Shown here in pieces: positions 42,976 through 54,298 of a stretch of DNA of 64,000 nucleotides. Position 1 is the stretch's first letter. Every line of letters starts with the position of its first letter. The DNA is from Endozoicomonas acroporae (lineage in GTDB: Bacteria; Pseudomonadota; Gammaproteobacteria; Pseudomonadales; Endozoicomonadaceae): NCBI RefSeq assembly GCF_002864045.1, contig NZ_PJPV01000066.1, forward strand, positions 1 through 64,000, given 5' to 3'. The translations under genes and the position numbers were made by a program. The notes under the pieces were generated by a model. It had not been told where the DNA came from, searched no databases, and saw nothing but the letters and a program-made list of their open reading frames with translations.

Positions 42976-45810
42976 ATGCAAGAAGGTGTAATGCAGCGGA
43001 TGTGGAGTTCTTCCCACATTGCAGGGGGAAATGCTGCATACGTCGAGGATATGTACGAACGCTATCTGCGCGATCCCAACAGCGTAGAAGTACAGTGGCG
43101 TGACTATTTTGAAAAGTTGCCCCCGGTAAGTGGTGGTGGAGCAGATGTTCCACATTCTACCATCCAGGAAAATTTCATCCTTATGGCGCGTCAGCGTCAG
43201 ACTACCCGCCCGATTCAGACTTCATCGGTTTCCAGTGATCATGAACGCAAGCAGGTTCAGGTTTTGCGTTTGATCAGTGCTTTTCGGATTCGCGGTCATC
43301 AGCAGGCTGTTATCGATCCTCTCGGTGTGATGAAACGGGAAGAGTTTCCTGATCTATCCCTGGCATACCACGGTCTCAGTGAAGCGGATCTGGATACCGA
43401 GTTTCATACTTCAACGCTGTTTATTGGCAAGGAACACGCTTCTCTCCGGGAAATATACGATGCCTTAAAAGCCACCTATTGCCAGTCAATTGGTGTCGAA
43501 TATATGCACATTCCCCAGACAGAAGAACGTCGCTGGTTTCAGAGTCGTATGGAAAGTGTTCGCAGCCGCCCGGAAGTAGGAGTAGAAGCCAAGCTGCACT
43601 TGCTGGAACGATTGACTGCAGCGGAAGGTCTGGAAAAATACCTGGGGACCAAGTTTCCCGGAACCAAACGGTTTGGCCTGGAAGGTGGTGAGTCTCTGAT
43701 CCCCATGCTGGATGAGATTATTCAGCGCTCCGGCTCCTATGGTTCGAAGGAGCTGGTGATCGGCATGGCTCACCGTGGCCGCTTGAACGTACTGGTCAAT
43801 ATTCTGGGTAAGAAGCCCGGAGATCTGTTTGACGAATTTGAAGGCAAGAAGCTGGTTGAACGTGGCTCCGGTGATGTGAAATACCATCAGGGCTTCTCTT
43901 CCAATGTGATGACGCCGGGTGGTGAGGTTCATCTTGCCCTGATGTTTAACCCATCGCATCTGGAAATTGTTACCCCGGTGGTTGAGGGTTCGGTCAGAGC
44001 CCGTCAGGACCGCCGAAAAGATTCAGTGGGCAACAAAGTAGTCCCAATTGCCATTCACGGTGATGCCGCTTTTGCGGGGCAGGGTGTTGTGATGGAAACC
44101 CTGCAAATGTCTCAGACCCGTGCCTATAAAACCGGTGGCACCATCCATATCATCATTAACAATCAGGTTGGCTTTACCACCAGTTTCCGCGAAGATGCCC
44201 GTTCGACGGAATACTGTACCGATGTTGCCAAGATTGTCGGGGCACCGATTCTTCATGTTAACGGTGATGACCCTGAGGCGGTTCAGTTTGCCACCAAACT
44301 GGCCCTTGATTACCGCATGGAGTTCCATAAAGACATTGTTGTAGACCTGGTCTGTTACCGTCGTCGCGGGCACAATGAGGCGGATGAGCCGTCCGCCACT
44401 CAGCCGATGATGTACAGCAAGATTAAATCCCACACGACCACCAGGGATCTTTATGCCAAGGTTCTGCTGGGCGAAGGTGTGATCAGTGAGGCGGCTGATA
44501 AAGAGCTGGTAGAGAGTTTCCGTAATGCCCTCGACAACGGTGAGCATGTGGTCAAGGCCCTGGTAAAAGAGCCTAATAAAGAGCTCTTTGTGGATTGGGC
44601 ACCCTATCTTGGTCACGAATGGACTGCCCGTCATGATACCCGTGTCGCCGTGGGAACACTGCAATCATTAGGCCAGAAGCTGTGTGAAATTCCCGAAGGT
44701 TTTGTGCTGCAGCGCCAGGTCAGCAAGATCGTTGAGGATCGTCGCAAAATGGCGGCAGGTGCCCTGCCGATTAACTGGGGGTGTGCTGAACTGCTGGCCT
44801 ATGCGTCACTGCTGATGGAAGGCAGTGAAGTTCGAATTACCGGGCAGGATGTTGGTCGGGGAACATTTTCGCACCGCCATGCGGTATTCCATAACCAGAA
44901 AGATGGCTCGACCCTGGTGAACCTGACCAAACTTTCCCCGGAGCAGCCACGATTCCAGATCTGGGACTCATTCCTGTCCGAAGAAGCGGTTCTGGCTTTT
45001 GAGTACGGCTACGCAGCAACAACGCCCAATGCACTGGTTATCTGGGAAGCTCAGTTTGGTGATTTTGCCAACGGTGCCCAGGTGGTTATTGACCAGTTTA
45101 TTTCCAGTGGCGAGCACAAGTGGGGGCGCCTGTCAGGCCTCACCATGCTGCTGCCCCATGGTTATGAAGGTCAAGGGCCGGAGCACTCATCGGCCAGACT
45201 TGAGCGATTTCTGCAGCTGTGTGCGGAACACAACATTCAGGTCTGCGTTCCGACAACGCCAGCCCAGGTGTTCCACATGTTGAGACGGCAGATGTTGCGT
45301 CCGCTGCGTAAACCGTTGGTGGCATTTACCCCCAAGAGCCTGCTCCGTCACAAACAGGCCACCTCCTCTCTGGAAGAGCTGGCAGAGGGCAGTTTCCAGA
45401 CGATTATCCCCGAGGTTGACGGTCATGAGCCATCAGCGATCACCCGGATGATTATGTGCTCAGGAAAGGTCTACTATGACCTGCTGGAAAAGAAGAGAAC
45501 GGAAGGGCTGACTGATACGGTGATTATCCGCATTGAACAGCTTTACCCATTCCCTCAGGACGATTTGGATGAACTCATTGTCAGTTATCCAAACCTGAAA
45601 GATGTGGTCTGGTGTCAGGAAGAGCCAATGAACCAGGGGGCGTGGTACTGTAGTCAGCATCATATGCGTCGCTCAGTTGCCGTTCATCCGAATAAAACAA
45701 TGAGTCTCAAGTACGCAGGGCGCGAAGCATCAGCCGCTCCGGCATGTGGCTATATGTCAATACATGCCCAGGAACAGCAGCAATTGGTAAATGATGCTTT
45801 CAGCATTTGA
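42976..45810 (+). CDS. sucA: 2-oxoglutarate dehydrogenase E1 component SucA
   Basis: The 944-residue thiamine-diphosphate enzyme decarboxylates 2-oxoglutarate and transfers succinyl to SucB. The chosen start gives MQEGVMQRMWSSSHIAGGNA, matching Pseudomonas SucA; a TTG at 42925 is in frame but unsupported. Landmarks are FRIRGHQQAVIDPLG (about 106), GMAHRGRLNVLVN (about 262), the ThDP motif GDAAF near 363 and QVGFTT near 401. The C-terminal transketolase-like domain carries EAQFGDFANGAQV. Confidence 0.96.
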   Translation: MQEGVMQRMWSSSHIAGGNAAYVEDMYERYLRDPNSVEVQWRDYFEKLPPVSGGGADVPHSTIQENFILMARQRQTTRPIQTSSVSSDHERKQVQVLRLISAFRIRGHQQAVIDPLGVMKREEFPDLSLAYHGLSEADLDTEFHTSTLFIGKEHASLREIYDALKATYCQSIGVEYMHIPQTEERRWFQSRMESVRSRPEVGVEAKLHLLERLTAAEGLEKYLGTKFPGTKRFGLEGGESLIPMLDEIIQRSGSYGSKELVIGMAHRGRLNVLVNILGKKPGDLFDEFEGKKLVERGSGDVKYHQGFSSNVMTPGGEVHLALMFNPSHLEIVTPVVEGSVRARQDRRKDSVGNKVVPIAIHGDAAFAGQGVVMETLQMSQTRAYKTGGTIHIIINNQVGFTTSFREDARSTEYCTDVAKIVGAPILHVNGDDPEAVQFATKLALDYRMEFHKDIVVDLVCYRRRGHNEADEPSATQPMMYSKIKSHTTTRDLYAKVLLGEGVISEAADKELVESFRNALDNGEHVVKALVKEPNKELFVDWAPYLGHEWTARHDTRVAVGTLQSLGQKLCEIPEGFVLQRQVSKIVEDRRKMAAGALPINWGCAELLAYASLLMEGSEVRITGQDVGRGTFSHRHAVFHNQKDGSTLVNLTKLSPEQPRFQIWDSFLSEEAVLAFEYGYAATTPNALVIWEAQFGDFANGAQVVIDQFISSGEHKWGRLSGLTMLLPHGYEGQGPEHSSARLERFLQLCAEHNIQVCVPTTPAQVFHMLRRQMLRPLRKPLVAFTPKSLLRHKQATSSLEELAEGSFQTIIPEVDGHEPSAITRMIMCSGKVYYDLLEKKRTEGLTDTVIIRIEQLYPFPQDDLDELIVSYPNLKDVVWCQEEPMNQGAWYCSQHHMRRSVAVHPNKTMSLKYAGREASAAPACGYMSIHAQEQQQLVNDAFSI

Positions 45811-45948
45811 ATAATGATAATTTACTGCTCATGCTGAGCAGTAATATTGGTTAAACGGCCAGCAGGTACTATTTATCGATCTGGCCAGAGCGTTTAACAC
45901 AGTTTCTGTGAAAAACGCTCAAAGGGGCGAAGACGCAAAGGATCAATA

Positions 45949-47193
45949 ATGGCCACAGAAATTAAAGCACCTACCTTTCCTGAATCCGTTGCTGATGGCA
46001 CCGTTGCAACCTGGCACAAGCAGCCCGGTGAGCAATGCCATCGGGATGAACTGCTGGTTGATATCGAAACCGATAAAGTGGTTCTTGAAGTTGTGGCACC
46101 GGCAGATGGTGTTTTGAGTGAAATTATCAAGCCTGAAGGTGAAGTTGTTCTCAGCAGTGAAGTGGTTGGAATTTTCCAGGAAGGGGCTTCTGCTGGCACC
46201 GTCCCAGCTGCCGCTGAAGCTTCAGCCACTCCGGCAGCTTCACCGGAAGCCATTAAGGAAGAGCCCATTCTCAATCCTGCAGCACGCCGGATGGCTGAAG
46301 AGAAAGGCCTTGATCCAGCAGCCATTCCCGGTACCGGTAAAGGTGGCCGTGTAACCAAGGAAGATGTGGTTCGTCATGTCGAAGCTGGTGCTCAGGTGTC
46401 ACCAGCCCCGGCGGTTGCAGCTACTCCGGCAGTGTCCAAGTCTGCTGCACCAGCACCTCAGGTCGAGGCAACCGCACCGGTGTTTGCCGGTGAGCGTGTA
46501 GAGAAACGGGTACCCATGACCCGCCTGCGTGCCAAAGTTGCCGAGCGTCTGGTTCAGGCCCAGCAGAATGCGGCCATGTTGACTACTTTCAACGAGATCA
46601 ACATGAAGCCGGTTATGGAGCTTCGTGCCCAGTACAAAGATGTCTTTGAGAAACGTCATGGCGTACGACTCGGTTTTATGTCTTTCTTTGTCAAGGCCTG
46701 TGTTGAAGCGCTCCGCCGTCATCCGGTGGTCAACGCCTCTATTGATGGCAATGATATTGTCTACCATGGCTACCAGGATATTGGTGTTGCCGTTTCCAGT
46801 GATCGCGGGCTGGTAGTGCCAGTGCTTCGTAACACCGAAGATATGAGCCTTGCCGATATTGAGGCGAAAATCCGTGAGTTCGGTAAAAAGGCAATGGATG
46901 GTAAGCTCGGCATCGATGAAATGACCGGTGGAACGTTCACCATTTCCAATGGCGGTGTATTCGGTTCACTGTTGTCAACGCCCATCCTGAATCCACCACA
47001 GTCGGCCATCCTGGGAATGCATAAAATTCAGGAACGTCCCATGGCGGTTAACGGCAAGGTTGAAATTTTACCGATGATGTACCTTGCCCTGTCCTATGAC
47101 CACCGACTGCTGGATGGCAAGGACGCAGTCACCTTTCTCGTGACCATCAAGGAACTGCTGGAAGATCCGGCCAGAATGCTTCTGGACGTTTGA
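45949..47193 (+). CDS. sucB: Dihydrolipoamide succinyltransferase SucB (E2)
   Basis: This 414-residue core of the 2-oxoglutarate dehydrogenase complex has a lipoyl domain (1-75) with lipoylated Lys43 in ETDKVVLEV, an Ala/Pro-rich linker and a peripheral subunit-binding domain (about 102-140). A second linker leads to the catalytic domain with active-site [13 protein letters not shown] near the C terminus. AAGGA lies six bases before the ATG. Confidence 0.96.
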   Translation: MATEIKAPTFPESVADGTVATWHKQPGEQCHRDELLVDIETDKVVLEVVAPADGVLSEIIKPEGEVVLSSEVVGIFQEGASAGTVPAAAEASATPAASPEAIKEEPILNPAARRMAEEKGLDPAAIPGTGKGGRVTKEDVVRHVEAGAQVSPAPAVAATPAVSKSAAPAPQVEATAPVFAGERVEKRVPMTRLRAKVAERLVQAQQNAAMLTTFNEINMKPVMELRAQYKDVFEKRHGVRLGFMSFFVKACVEALRRHPVVNASIDGNDIVYHGYQDIGVAVSSDRGLVVPVLRNTEDMSLADIEAKIREFGKKAMDGKLGIDEMTGGTFTISNGGVFGSLLSTPILNPPQSAILGMHKIQERPMAVNGKVEILPMMYLALSYDHRLLDGKDAVTFLVTIKELLEDPARMLLDV

Positions 47194-47292
47194 TTCCGGA
47201 TTGTATCGGGCAGCCTTATTTTTCTATTAAGCGGTGCTGCCCATTATTGACTTGACCCGTATACTTTGTTTTATAAACCGTTTTGGAAATAA

Positions 47293-48735
<1,443 letters not shown>

Positions 48736-48744
48736 ACGTATCTT

Positions 48745-48778
48745 AAGGGGAGCGGTCAGGGTCGACTTGCTCCTTTCT
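48745..48778 (+). terminator. Weak hairpin after lpdA
   Basis: AGGGGAGC pairs with GCTCCTTT across a 15-nt loop, followed by TCTTC. It may attenuate between lpdA and sucC. Confidence 0.35.
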
Positions 48779-48856
48779 TCATAGACAATATCCAGGGATA
48801 TGGTTTGACGAGAAACTTAAAAACAACGCTCAAATAAAAAAGAGGGCCGCGTCAGA

Positions 48857-50023
48857 ATGAATCTTCATGAATATCAGGGCAAACAACTCTTTGCCAAATA
48901 TGGACTGCCCGTCTCTCAGGGCGTCGCTGCGGATACGCCAGAGCAGGCCGCTGCTGCTGCCGATGAAATCGGTGGTAATCAGTGGGTGGTTAAGGCCCAG
49001 GTTCACGCCGGTGGTCGTGGTAAGGCGGGTGGTGTGAAACTGGTCTCCAGCAAAGACGAAATCCGCGCGTTCGCCGAGCAGTGGTTAGGTAAAAACCTGG
49101 TCACTTATCAGACCGATGAAAATGGCCAGCCGGTCAGCAAGATACTGGTTGAAAGCTGCACTGATATTGATCAAGAGCTTTATCTTGGCGCTGTTGTTGA
49201 TCGCGCAACCCGTCGCATCGTGTTTATGGCCTCCACTGAAGGTGGGGTTGAAATTGAAAAGGTGGCGGAAGAAACACCGGAAAAAATCCTTAAGGCGACC
49301 ATTGATCCCCTGACCGGTGCCCAACCTTATCAGGCCCGTGAACTGGCTTTCAAACTGGGTCTGGAAGGAAAGCAGATCAAGCAGTTTACCCAGATTTTCC
49401 TTGGTCTGGCGAAACTCTTCCAGGAGTGCGACCTTGCCCTGCTGGAGATCAACCCGCTGGTGATCACCAAAGAGGGTGACCTGCACTGCCTGGATGCGAA
49501 AATCAACATTGATAGCAACGCCCTGTACCGTCAGCCACAGTTGAAAGCCATGCATGACCCTTCCCAGGAAGATGCCCGTGAAGCCCATGCCGCTGAGTGG
49601 AAGCTTAACTACGTCGCACTGGATGGCAACATTGGCTGCATGGTGAATGGTGCAGGCCTTGCCATGGGCACCATGGATATTGTCAAGCTGCATGGCGGTG
49701 CGCCTGCCAACTTCCTGGATGTTGGTGGTGGTGCAACCAAAGAGCGTGTCACCGAAGCCTTCAAGATCATTCTTTCCGATGACAGTGTGAAAGCCGTTCT
49801 GGTCAATATCTTTGGTGGTATTGTCCGCTGTGACCTGATTGCTGAAGGTATTATCGGTGCGGTTAAAGAAGTCGGCGTTGAAGTTCCTGTCGTGGTTCGC
49901 CTGGAAGGCAACAATGCTGACCTGGGTGCGCAGACCCTTGCCAACAGTGGACTTGATATCATCGCGGCCAACAGTTTGACCGAGGCTGCCCAACAGGTAG
50001 TTAAGGCAGCGGGGAACCAGTAA
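48857..50023 (+). CDS. sucC: Succinyl-CoA synthetase beta subunit SucC
   Basis: The 388-residue ATP-grasp subunit binds nucleotide and succinate. Conserved are [16 protein letters not shown] at the start, [17 protein letters not shown] (about 46-62), LEINPLV near 197-203 and the C-terminal CoA-ligase part with [13 protein letters not shown]. The stop overlaps the sucD start by one base. Confidence 0.97.
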   Translation: MNLHEYQGKQLFAKYGLPVSQGVAADTPEQAAAAADEIGGNQWVVKAQVHAGGRGKAGGVKLVSSKDEIRAFAEQWLGKNLVTYQTDENGQPVSKILVESCTDIDQELYLGAVVDRATRRIVFMASTEGGVEIEKVAEETPEKILKATIDPLTGAQPYQARELAFKLGLEGKQIKQFTQIFLGLAKLFQECDLALLEINPLVITKEGDLHCLDAKINIDSNALYRQPQLKAMHDPSQEDAREAHAAEWKLNYVALDGNIGCMVNGAGLAMGTMDIVKLHGGAPANFLDVGGGATKERVTEAFKIILSDDSVKAVLVNIFGGIVRCDLIAEGIIGAVKEVGVEVPVVVRLEGNNADLGAQTLANSGLDIIAANSLTEAAQQVVKAAGNQ

Positions 50024-50895
50024 TGAGCATTTTAATTAATAAAGACACCAAAGTTATCTGCCAGGGGTTCACCGGTGCCCAGGGGACTTTTCACTCCGAA
50101 CAGGCCATTGCTTACGGTACCCGCATGGTGGGTGGCGTAACACCCGGCAAAGGTGGTCAGACTCACCTGGGGTTGCCCGTTTTCAATACGGTGGCTGAAG
50201 CAGTTGATCAGACCGGTGCTGAAGCGTCGGTTATTTATGTTCCTGCGCCTTTCTGTAAGGACTCCATTCTTGAAGCTGCTTATGCTGGCATCAAGTTGAT
50301 TGTCTGCATCACTGAAGGTATTCCTACGCTGGATATGCTGGAATGCAAGGTCAAGTGTGATGAGTTGTGTGTTCGTCTTATCGGTCCCAACTGTCCGGGT
50401 GTTATCACGCCAGGTGAGTGCAAGATCGGTATTATGCCGGGCCATATCCATCTGCCGGGCAAGGTGGGCATTGTTTCCCGTTCCGGCACGCTGACCTATG
50501 AAGCGGTCAAACAGACCACCGATTATGGCTTTGGTCAGTCCACCTGTGTTGGTATTGGTGGTGACCCTATTCCCGGTTCCAACTTTATCGATATTTTGGA
50601 ACTGTTCCATAATGATGATAAGACGGAAGCTATCGTGATGATTGGTGAAATCGGTGGTTCTGCTGAAGAAGAAGCGGCTGCTTATATCAAGGAGCATGTT
50701 ACCAAACCCGTGGTCTCTTACATTGCCGGCGTGACAGCGCCTCCGGGCAAGCGGATGGGCCATGCCGGTGCGATTATTGCCGGTGGAAAGGGGACTGCTG
50801 ATGAGAAGTTTGCGGCTCTTGAATCTGCAGGCGTTAAGACGGTTCGCAGCCTGGCTGATATCGGTGAAGCTCTGAAAAAAGTGACCGGTTGGTAA
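50023..50895 (+). CDS. sucD: Succinyl-CoA synthetase alpha subunit SucD
   Basis: This 290-residue subunit carries the phospho-histidine ([17 protein letters not shown], about 246-262). A CoA-binding Rossmann domain starts [18 protein letters not shown] (about 11-28). [16 protein letters not shown] lies near 122-137. Together with SucC it makes ATP or GTP from succinyl-CoA. It is the last gene of the sdh-suc operon. Confidence 0.97.
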   Translation: MSILINKDTKVICQGFTGAQGTFHSEQAIAYGTRMVGGVTPGKGGQTHLGLPVFNTVAEAVDQTGAEASVIYVPAPFCKDSILEAAYAGIKLIVCITEGIPTLDMLECKVKCDELCVRLIGPNCPGVITPGECKIGIMPGHIHLPGKVGIVSRSGTLTYEAVKQTTDYGFGQSTCVGIGGDPIPGSNFIDILELFHNDDKTEAIVMIGEIGGSAEEEAAAYIKEHVTKPVVSYIAGVTAPPGKRMGHAGAIIAGGKGTADEKFAALESAGVKTVRSLADIGEALKKVTGW

Positions 50896-50913
50896 AACGA
50901 TCGGTTTAGGTAA

Positions 50914-50951
50914 CACAAAAAAGGCCGGATTTATATCCGGCCTTTTTTGTG
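50914..50951. terminator. Bidirectional terminator between sucD and yqhD
   Basis: A perfect hairpin AAAAAAGGCCGGAT / ATCCGGCCTTTTTT with a short TTAT loop has A tracts on the left and T tracts on the right. It can end both convergent transcripts. Confidence 0.9.
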
Positions 50952-50973
50952 ATGGAAAATACTGGATCAGAGT

Positions 50974-52137
50974 TCAGGCTGCGTAAGCATCTTCAAGGAT
51001 TTCACGGGAAGTATTGAGATCCTGGTCACCGGTCTCTGACAGAGCCGTCATGCCATGGGCTTCCAGAGCCTTGATCACGTTCTCAATCTGGTTATGCTCA
51101 ACACCATACTGCGACAGTCGTGTTTTTACACCCAGGGATTCAAAGAAATCGCGGGTTTTTTCAATAGCGAGATCAACCTTTTCATCGTCGCTACCTTCTC
51201 TGATATCCCAAACGCGCTCTGCATACTGCACCAGTTTTGCCCGCTTCTTATCTTTGCGCAGCTTCCACAGGGATGGCAGAACCACTGCCAGACTCTGGGC
51301 GTGGTCCAGGCCAAACAGGTCAGTCAGCTCGTGGCCAATCATATGGGTGCCCCAGTCCTGGGGAACGCCGACACCAATATAGCCATTCAGGGCCGAAGTG
51401 GCACTCCACATCAGGTTGGCACGGGCATCGTAGTTGTCTGGCTCAGCCAGCGTTACCGGGCCCACTTCAATCAGCGTTTTCAGAATACCTTCCGCCATAC
51501 GATCCTGAATCCGGGCGTCAACAGGGTAGGTAACATACTGTTCAAGTACATGAACGAAGGCATCCACTACACCATTAGCGATTTGCACCGGTGGCAGGGT
51601 GAAGGTCAGTGATGGATCCAGAATGGAAAACTGAGGGTAGAGCAGTGGACTCATAACCGGCAATTTGCCAATGTCGTGAGAAATAACGGCACCCATGTTC
51701 ATCTCAGAACCTGTGGCCGGTAAGGTGGCAACCGTACCCAGTGGAATGGCGGAGGTGATCGGCGCACCGGCAAAACCTGCCTTGAGCAGATCCACTTCGT
51801 CACCTTCATAAGGTGCCGCTGCGGCAACAAACTTGGTGCCATCCATGACAGAGCCGCCGCCAACCGCCAGCAGGAAGTCAATGTTTTCAGCGCGGACGAT
51901 CTCAACAGCTTTCATCAGGGTGTTAAAGGTTGGGTTTGGCTCGATACCGCTGAACTCAAAAACTTCACGGTTACCTAATCCGGCCAGCACCTTTTCCAGG
52001 GTACCGAATTTCTTAACACTGCCACCGCCGTAAAGGACCAGTACTTTGGCATTAGCCGGTACCAGTTGATCCAGTTCCTGCAGACGGTCCTGGCCAAACA
52101 CAATGTGGGTTGGGTTTTGATAATTAAAATTCATCAT
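50974..52137 (-). CDS. yqhD: NADPH-dependent iron/zinc-containing alcohol dehydrogenase (YqhD-like)
   Basis: The 387-residue cytoplasmic aldehyde reductase has the nucleotide motif GGGSVMDGTKFVAAAA (about 93-108) and TLPATGSEMNMGAVIS near 138-153. Metal ligands lie in DAFVHVLEQY (Asp, His) and HMIGHELTDLFGLDHAQS (His residues about 266 and 280). YqhD detoxifies short-chain and lipid-peroxidation aldehydes. GAGGA precedes the ATG. The divergent AraC-type gene is the expected regulator. Confidence 0.92.
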   Translation of the reverse strand: MMNFNYQNPTHIVFGQDRLQELDQLVPANAKVLVLYGGGSVKKFGTLEKVLAGLGNREVFEFSGIEPNPTFNTLMKAVEIVRAENIDFLLAVGGGSVMDGTKFVAAAAPYEGDEVDLLKAGFAGAPITSAIPLGTVATLPATGSEMNMGAVISHDIGKLPVMSPLLYPQFSILDPSLTFTLPPVQIANGVVDAFVHVLEQYVTYPVDARIQDRMAEGILKTLIEVGPVTLAEPDNYDARANLMWSATSALNGYIGVGVPQDWGTHMIGHELTDLFGLDHAQSLAVVLPSLWKLRKDKKRAKLVQYAERVWDIREGSDDEKVDLAIEKTRDFFESLGVKTRLSQYGVEHNQIENVIKALEAHGMTALSETGDQDLNTSREILEDAYAA

Positions 52138-52302
52138 TGCGATTCTTCCTCATGAAATATCCTAGCTAGCGTAGATTATCCTTTCTGTGCAGGAATAGAA
52201 TAGCCATAACTAGCAAAGTCATGCCTAAAACGATCAGTGGTGGTTTTTTTATGTATTGGGTGAAGCTATGCTGTGCCTAAATTACCGATCAGAAGATAAG
52301 AC

Positions 52303-53178
52303 ATGACGCCATTAGCCCAGACCCTCTCTCCTTTGGCCAAAGAAGAGGGCTATAACAAAACCCATATTCCCGGCGTTGGCGTTTTTAAAGCCAGCGAATC
52401 CAGAGAACGTGAGCCACTATGCTATAGTCAGGGCATTTTCATTGTAGCCCAGAGTGCAAAACGGATTTACCTGGAGCAGCAGGCTTATGAATATAATCCG
52501 GATAACTATCTGGTACTGACTTTGCCTATTCCTGCGGAATGCGAAACCATTGTTGCTGAAGATAAGCCATTGTTATCCATGCTGGTCGATATTGATATCA
52601 GCCTGTTGCATCCGCTGGTGCGATTGTTCGACCACCATCAACAGGCGACAGACACCATGGAAGATCTGTTAGAGGCACGAAGCAGTTTATATGTCAGCCC
52701 GGTGACGGATGCTTTCTCAGCAACGGTGTTAAGGCTGGCTCAGTGCCTTCACTCGCCGCTGGAGAGTGAAGCCTTGGGAAAAGGGCTGGTGCAAGAGTTG
52801 CTTTTTCATGTTCTTAACGGGGAGCAGGCCGCACCATTATTTGCCCTGGCCAGACACAATACGCACATTGCCCGTCTGGAGCGGGCAATGAAGTATATGC
52901 ACGAGCATTATGATCAGTCCCTTGATGTTGGGCACCTGGCCTCTATGGCTAATATGAGTCCATCAACCTTCCATCGTAATTTCCGGTTTATGACATCATC
53001 GTCGCCTATTCAGTACCTGAAGAAACTGCGCCTGAGTCGGGCCAGAGAGTTGTTACAGGATCACGGGGTCAGAGTAAAGCAGGCAGCTGCAGAGGTTGGC
53101 TATGAGAGCCCAACGCAATTCAGCAGGGAATTTAAACGTTACTTTGGGTTAACACCTCAGGCATGTGCGGCAGCCTGA
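52303..53178 (+). CDS. yqhC: AraC-family transcriptional regulator (YqhC-like)
   Basis: The 291-residue protein has an N-terminal cupin-like ligand domain (about 20-170) and a C-terminal AraC double helix-turn-helix (about 190-290). The DNA-binding part contains SLDVGHLASMANMSPSTFHR and VKQAAAEVGYESPTQFSREF, followed by RYFGLTP. Divergent pairing with yqhD and the overall layout match E. coli YqhC, which activates yqhD on aldehyde stress. The 165-bp region between the two genes should hold its operator. Confidence 0.87.
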   Translation: MTPLAQTLSPLAKEEGYNKTHIPGVGVFKASESREREPLCYSQGIFIVAQSAKRIYLEQQAYEYNPDNYLVLTLPIPAECETIVAEDKPLLSMLVDIDISLLHPLVRLFDHHQQATDTMEDLLEARSSLYVSPVTDAFSATVLRLAQCLHSPLESEALGKGLVQELLFHVLNGEQAAPLFALARHNTHIARLERAMKYMHEHYDQSLDVGHLASMANMSPSTFHRNFRFMTSSSPIQYLKKLRLSRARELLQDHGVRVKQAAAEVGYESPTQFSREFKRYFGLTPQACAAA

Positions 53179-53318
53179 TTTTGTCAGGTGGTGGCAGGGT
53201 TGATTATTAGCCATTGTCGGAAGTTACATTCAATTTCAATGCTGCCTTTTTCTGGTGTTCTTATAGCCATCGTCGTGAAATTTCCTTATCCTCGCGCTTT
53301 TTTCTCAGGAGCCTGCCA

Positions 53319-54197
53319 GTGGATGCCCTTGATCTGAATCCGGACAAATATCGACTTGCCAGAGCTCTACGCCCTTTCTCATATTCTGTCGCCCTGGTAA
53401 CCTGCGGCCTTGGCGTGGTATTGGCTTATCAGCAGGGTGTTGGCGACTGGTGCAGAGCACTGCTGGTTATGTTGGCTGGCGTATTGCTTCAGGCTGCCAG
53501 CAATCTTGCCAATGACCATGCTGATCTGGTGTTGTGGAAAAAACGTTCTGGAGAGTTGGCGAGGCAGGTGGTTAAGCAGATTCATCGAAACTTTATCCTG
53601 GCGGGGGTTTGTGCCCTGATTGCCTGCATGATGGGACTATTGCTGGTAATCGATGTTGGCTGGCCGTTATTGTTGCTTGGTGTCTTTGGTGTCGTCGGCG
53701 GTTATTTTTATACCGGTGAACCCATTGTCTATAAAAATCGCGGCTGGGGGGTGCCGGCAGTATTTCTGTTCACTGGTGTGCTGATGGTCAGTGGTGCCTT
53801 TTATGCCGTTGGAGGGTACTGGAATAATGAAGTGGTCTGGATGTCGATTCCGGTGAGTTTGCTGGCTTCTGCGTTGTTGCTGTCCAATGAGATCCGGGAT
53901 TACCTGGATGATATCAGTCACAATATTCGCACGTTAACCGTTCGTATGGGACTGGTTCCAGCGAAATGCCTTTATGCCGTGCTTTTGCTGACAGGGTTTC
54001 CTCTCAGTTTTATGTTGTACTATTTGGGAGAGCTGGATAACCCGCTTTATCTGCTGATAGCGCTGCCTTTTGCCATTGCGCCGCTCAAACTGCTTGCCAA
54101 CCATTCCGGTGATGCTGAGATGGTTCGTTTGCCTCCTCTGACAGGACGTTTTTTTATCATCTTTGGCCTGGGCTTTATGCTTTCAATTGTTTTTTAA
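53319..54197 (+). CDS. menA: UbiA-family prenyltransferase, probable 1,4-dihydroxy-2-naphthoate polyprenyltransferase MenA
   Basis: The 292-residue membrane protein has about eight helices. GTG 53319 is chosen because AGGAG lies 7 bases upstream; a TTG at 53214 gives an unlikely polar extension. The first Asp-rich motif is NLANDHAD (NDxxD kept, but the downstream Asp of MenA proteins is absent). The second is NEIRDYLDD, then RTLTVRMG. The MenA family attaches a prenyl tail to DHNA in menaquinone synthesis. No other men genes are in the window, so another UbiA member remains possible. Confidence 0.75.
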   Translation: MDALDLNPDKYRLARALRPFSYSVALVTCGLGVVLAYQQGVGDWCRALLVMLAGVLLQAASNLANDHADLVLWKKRSGELARQVVKQIHRNFILAGVCALIACMMGLLLVIDVGWPLLLLGVFGVVGGYFYTGEPIVYKNRGWGVPAVFLFTGVLMVSGAFYAVGGYWNNEVVWMSIPVSLLASALLLSNEIRDYLDDISHNIRTLTVRMGLVPAKCLYAVLLLTGFPLSFMLYYLGELDNPLYLLIALPFAIAPLKLLANHSGDAEMVRLPPLTGRFFIIFGLGFMLSIVF

Positions 54198-54226
54198 GAG
54201 AGAGGGCGTAAGGTGCTCTGAAATAC

Positions 54227-54257
54227 AAGAAACCCTATGCCGTTTATCGGGTTTCTT
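54227..54257. terminator. Terminator between menA and gspD
   Basis: A 9-bp stem AAGAAACCC/GGGTTTCTT with a 13-nt loop lies between the convergent stops. Flanking A and T residues are modest. Confidence 0.5.
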
Positions 54258-54298
54258 AAAACCCCGCTTGAGTTTCGGCACAATACAGGCCATTACCG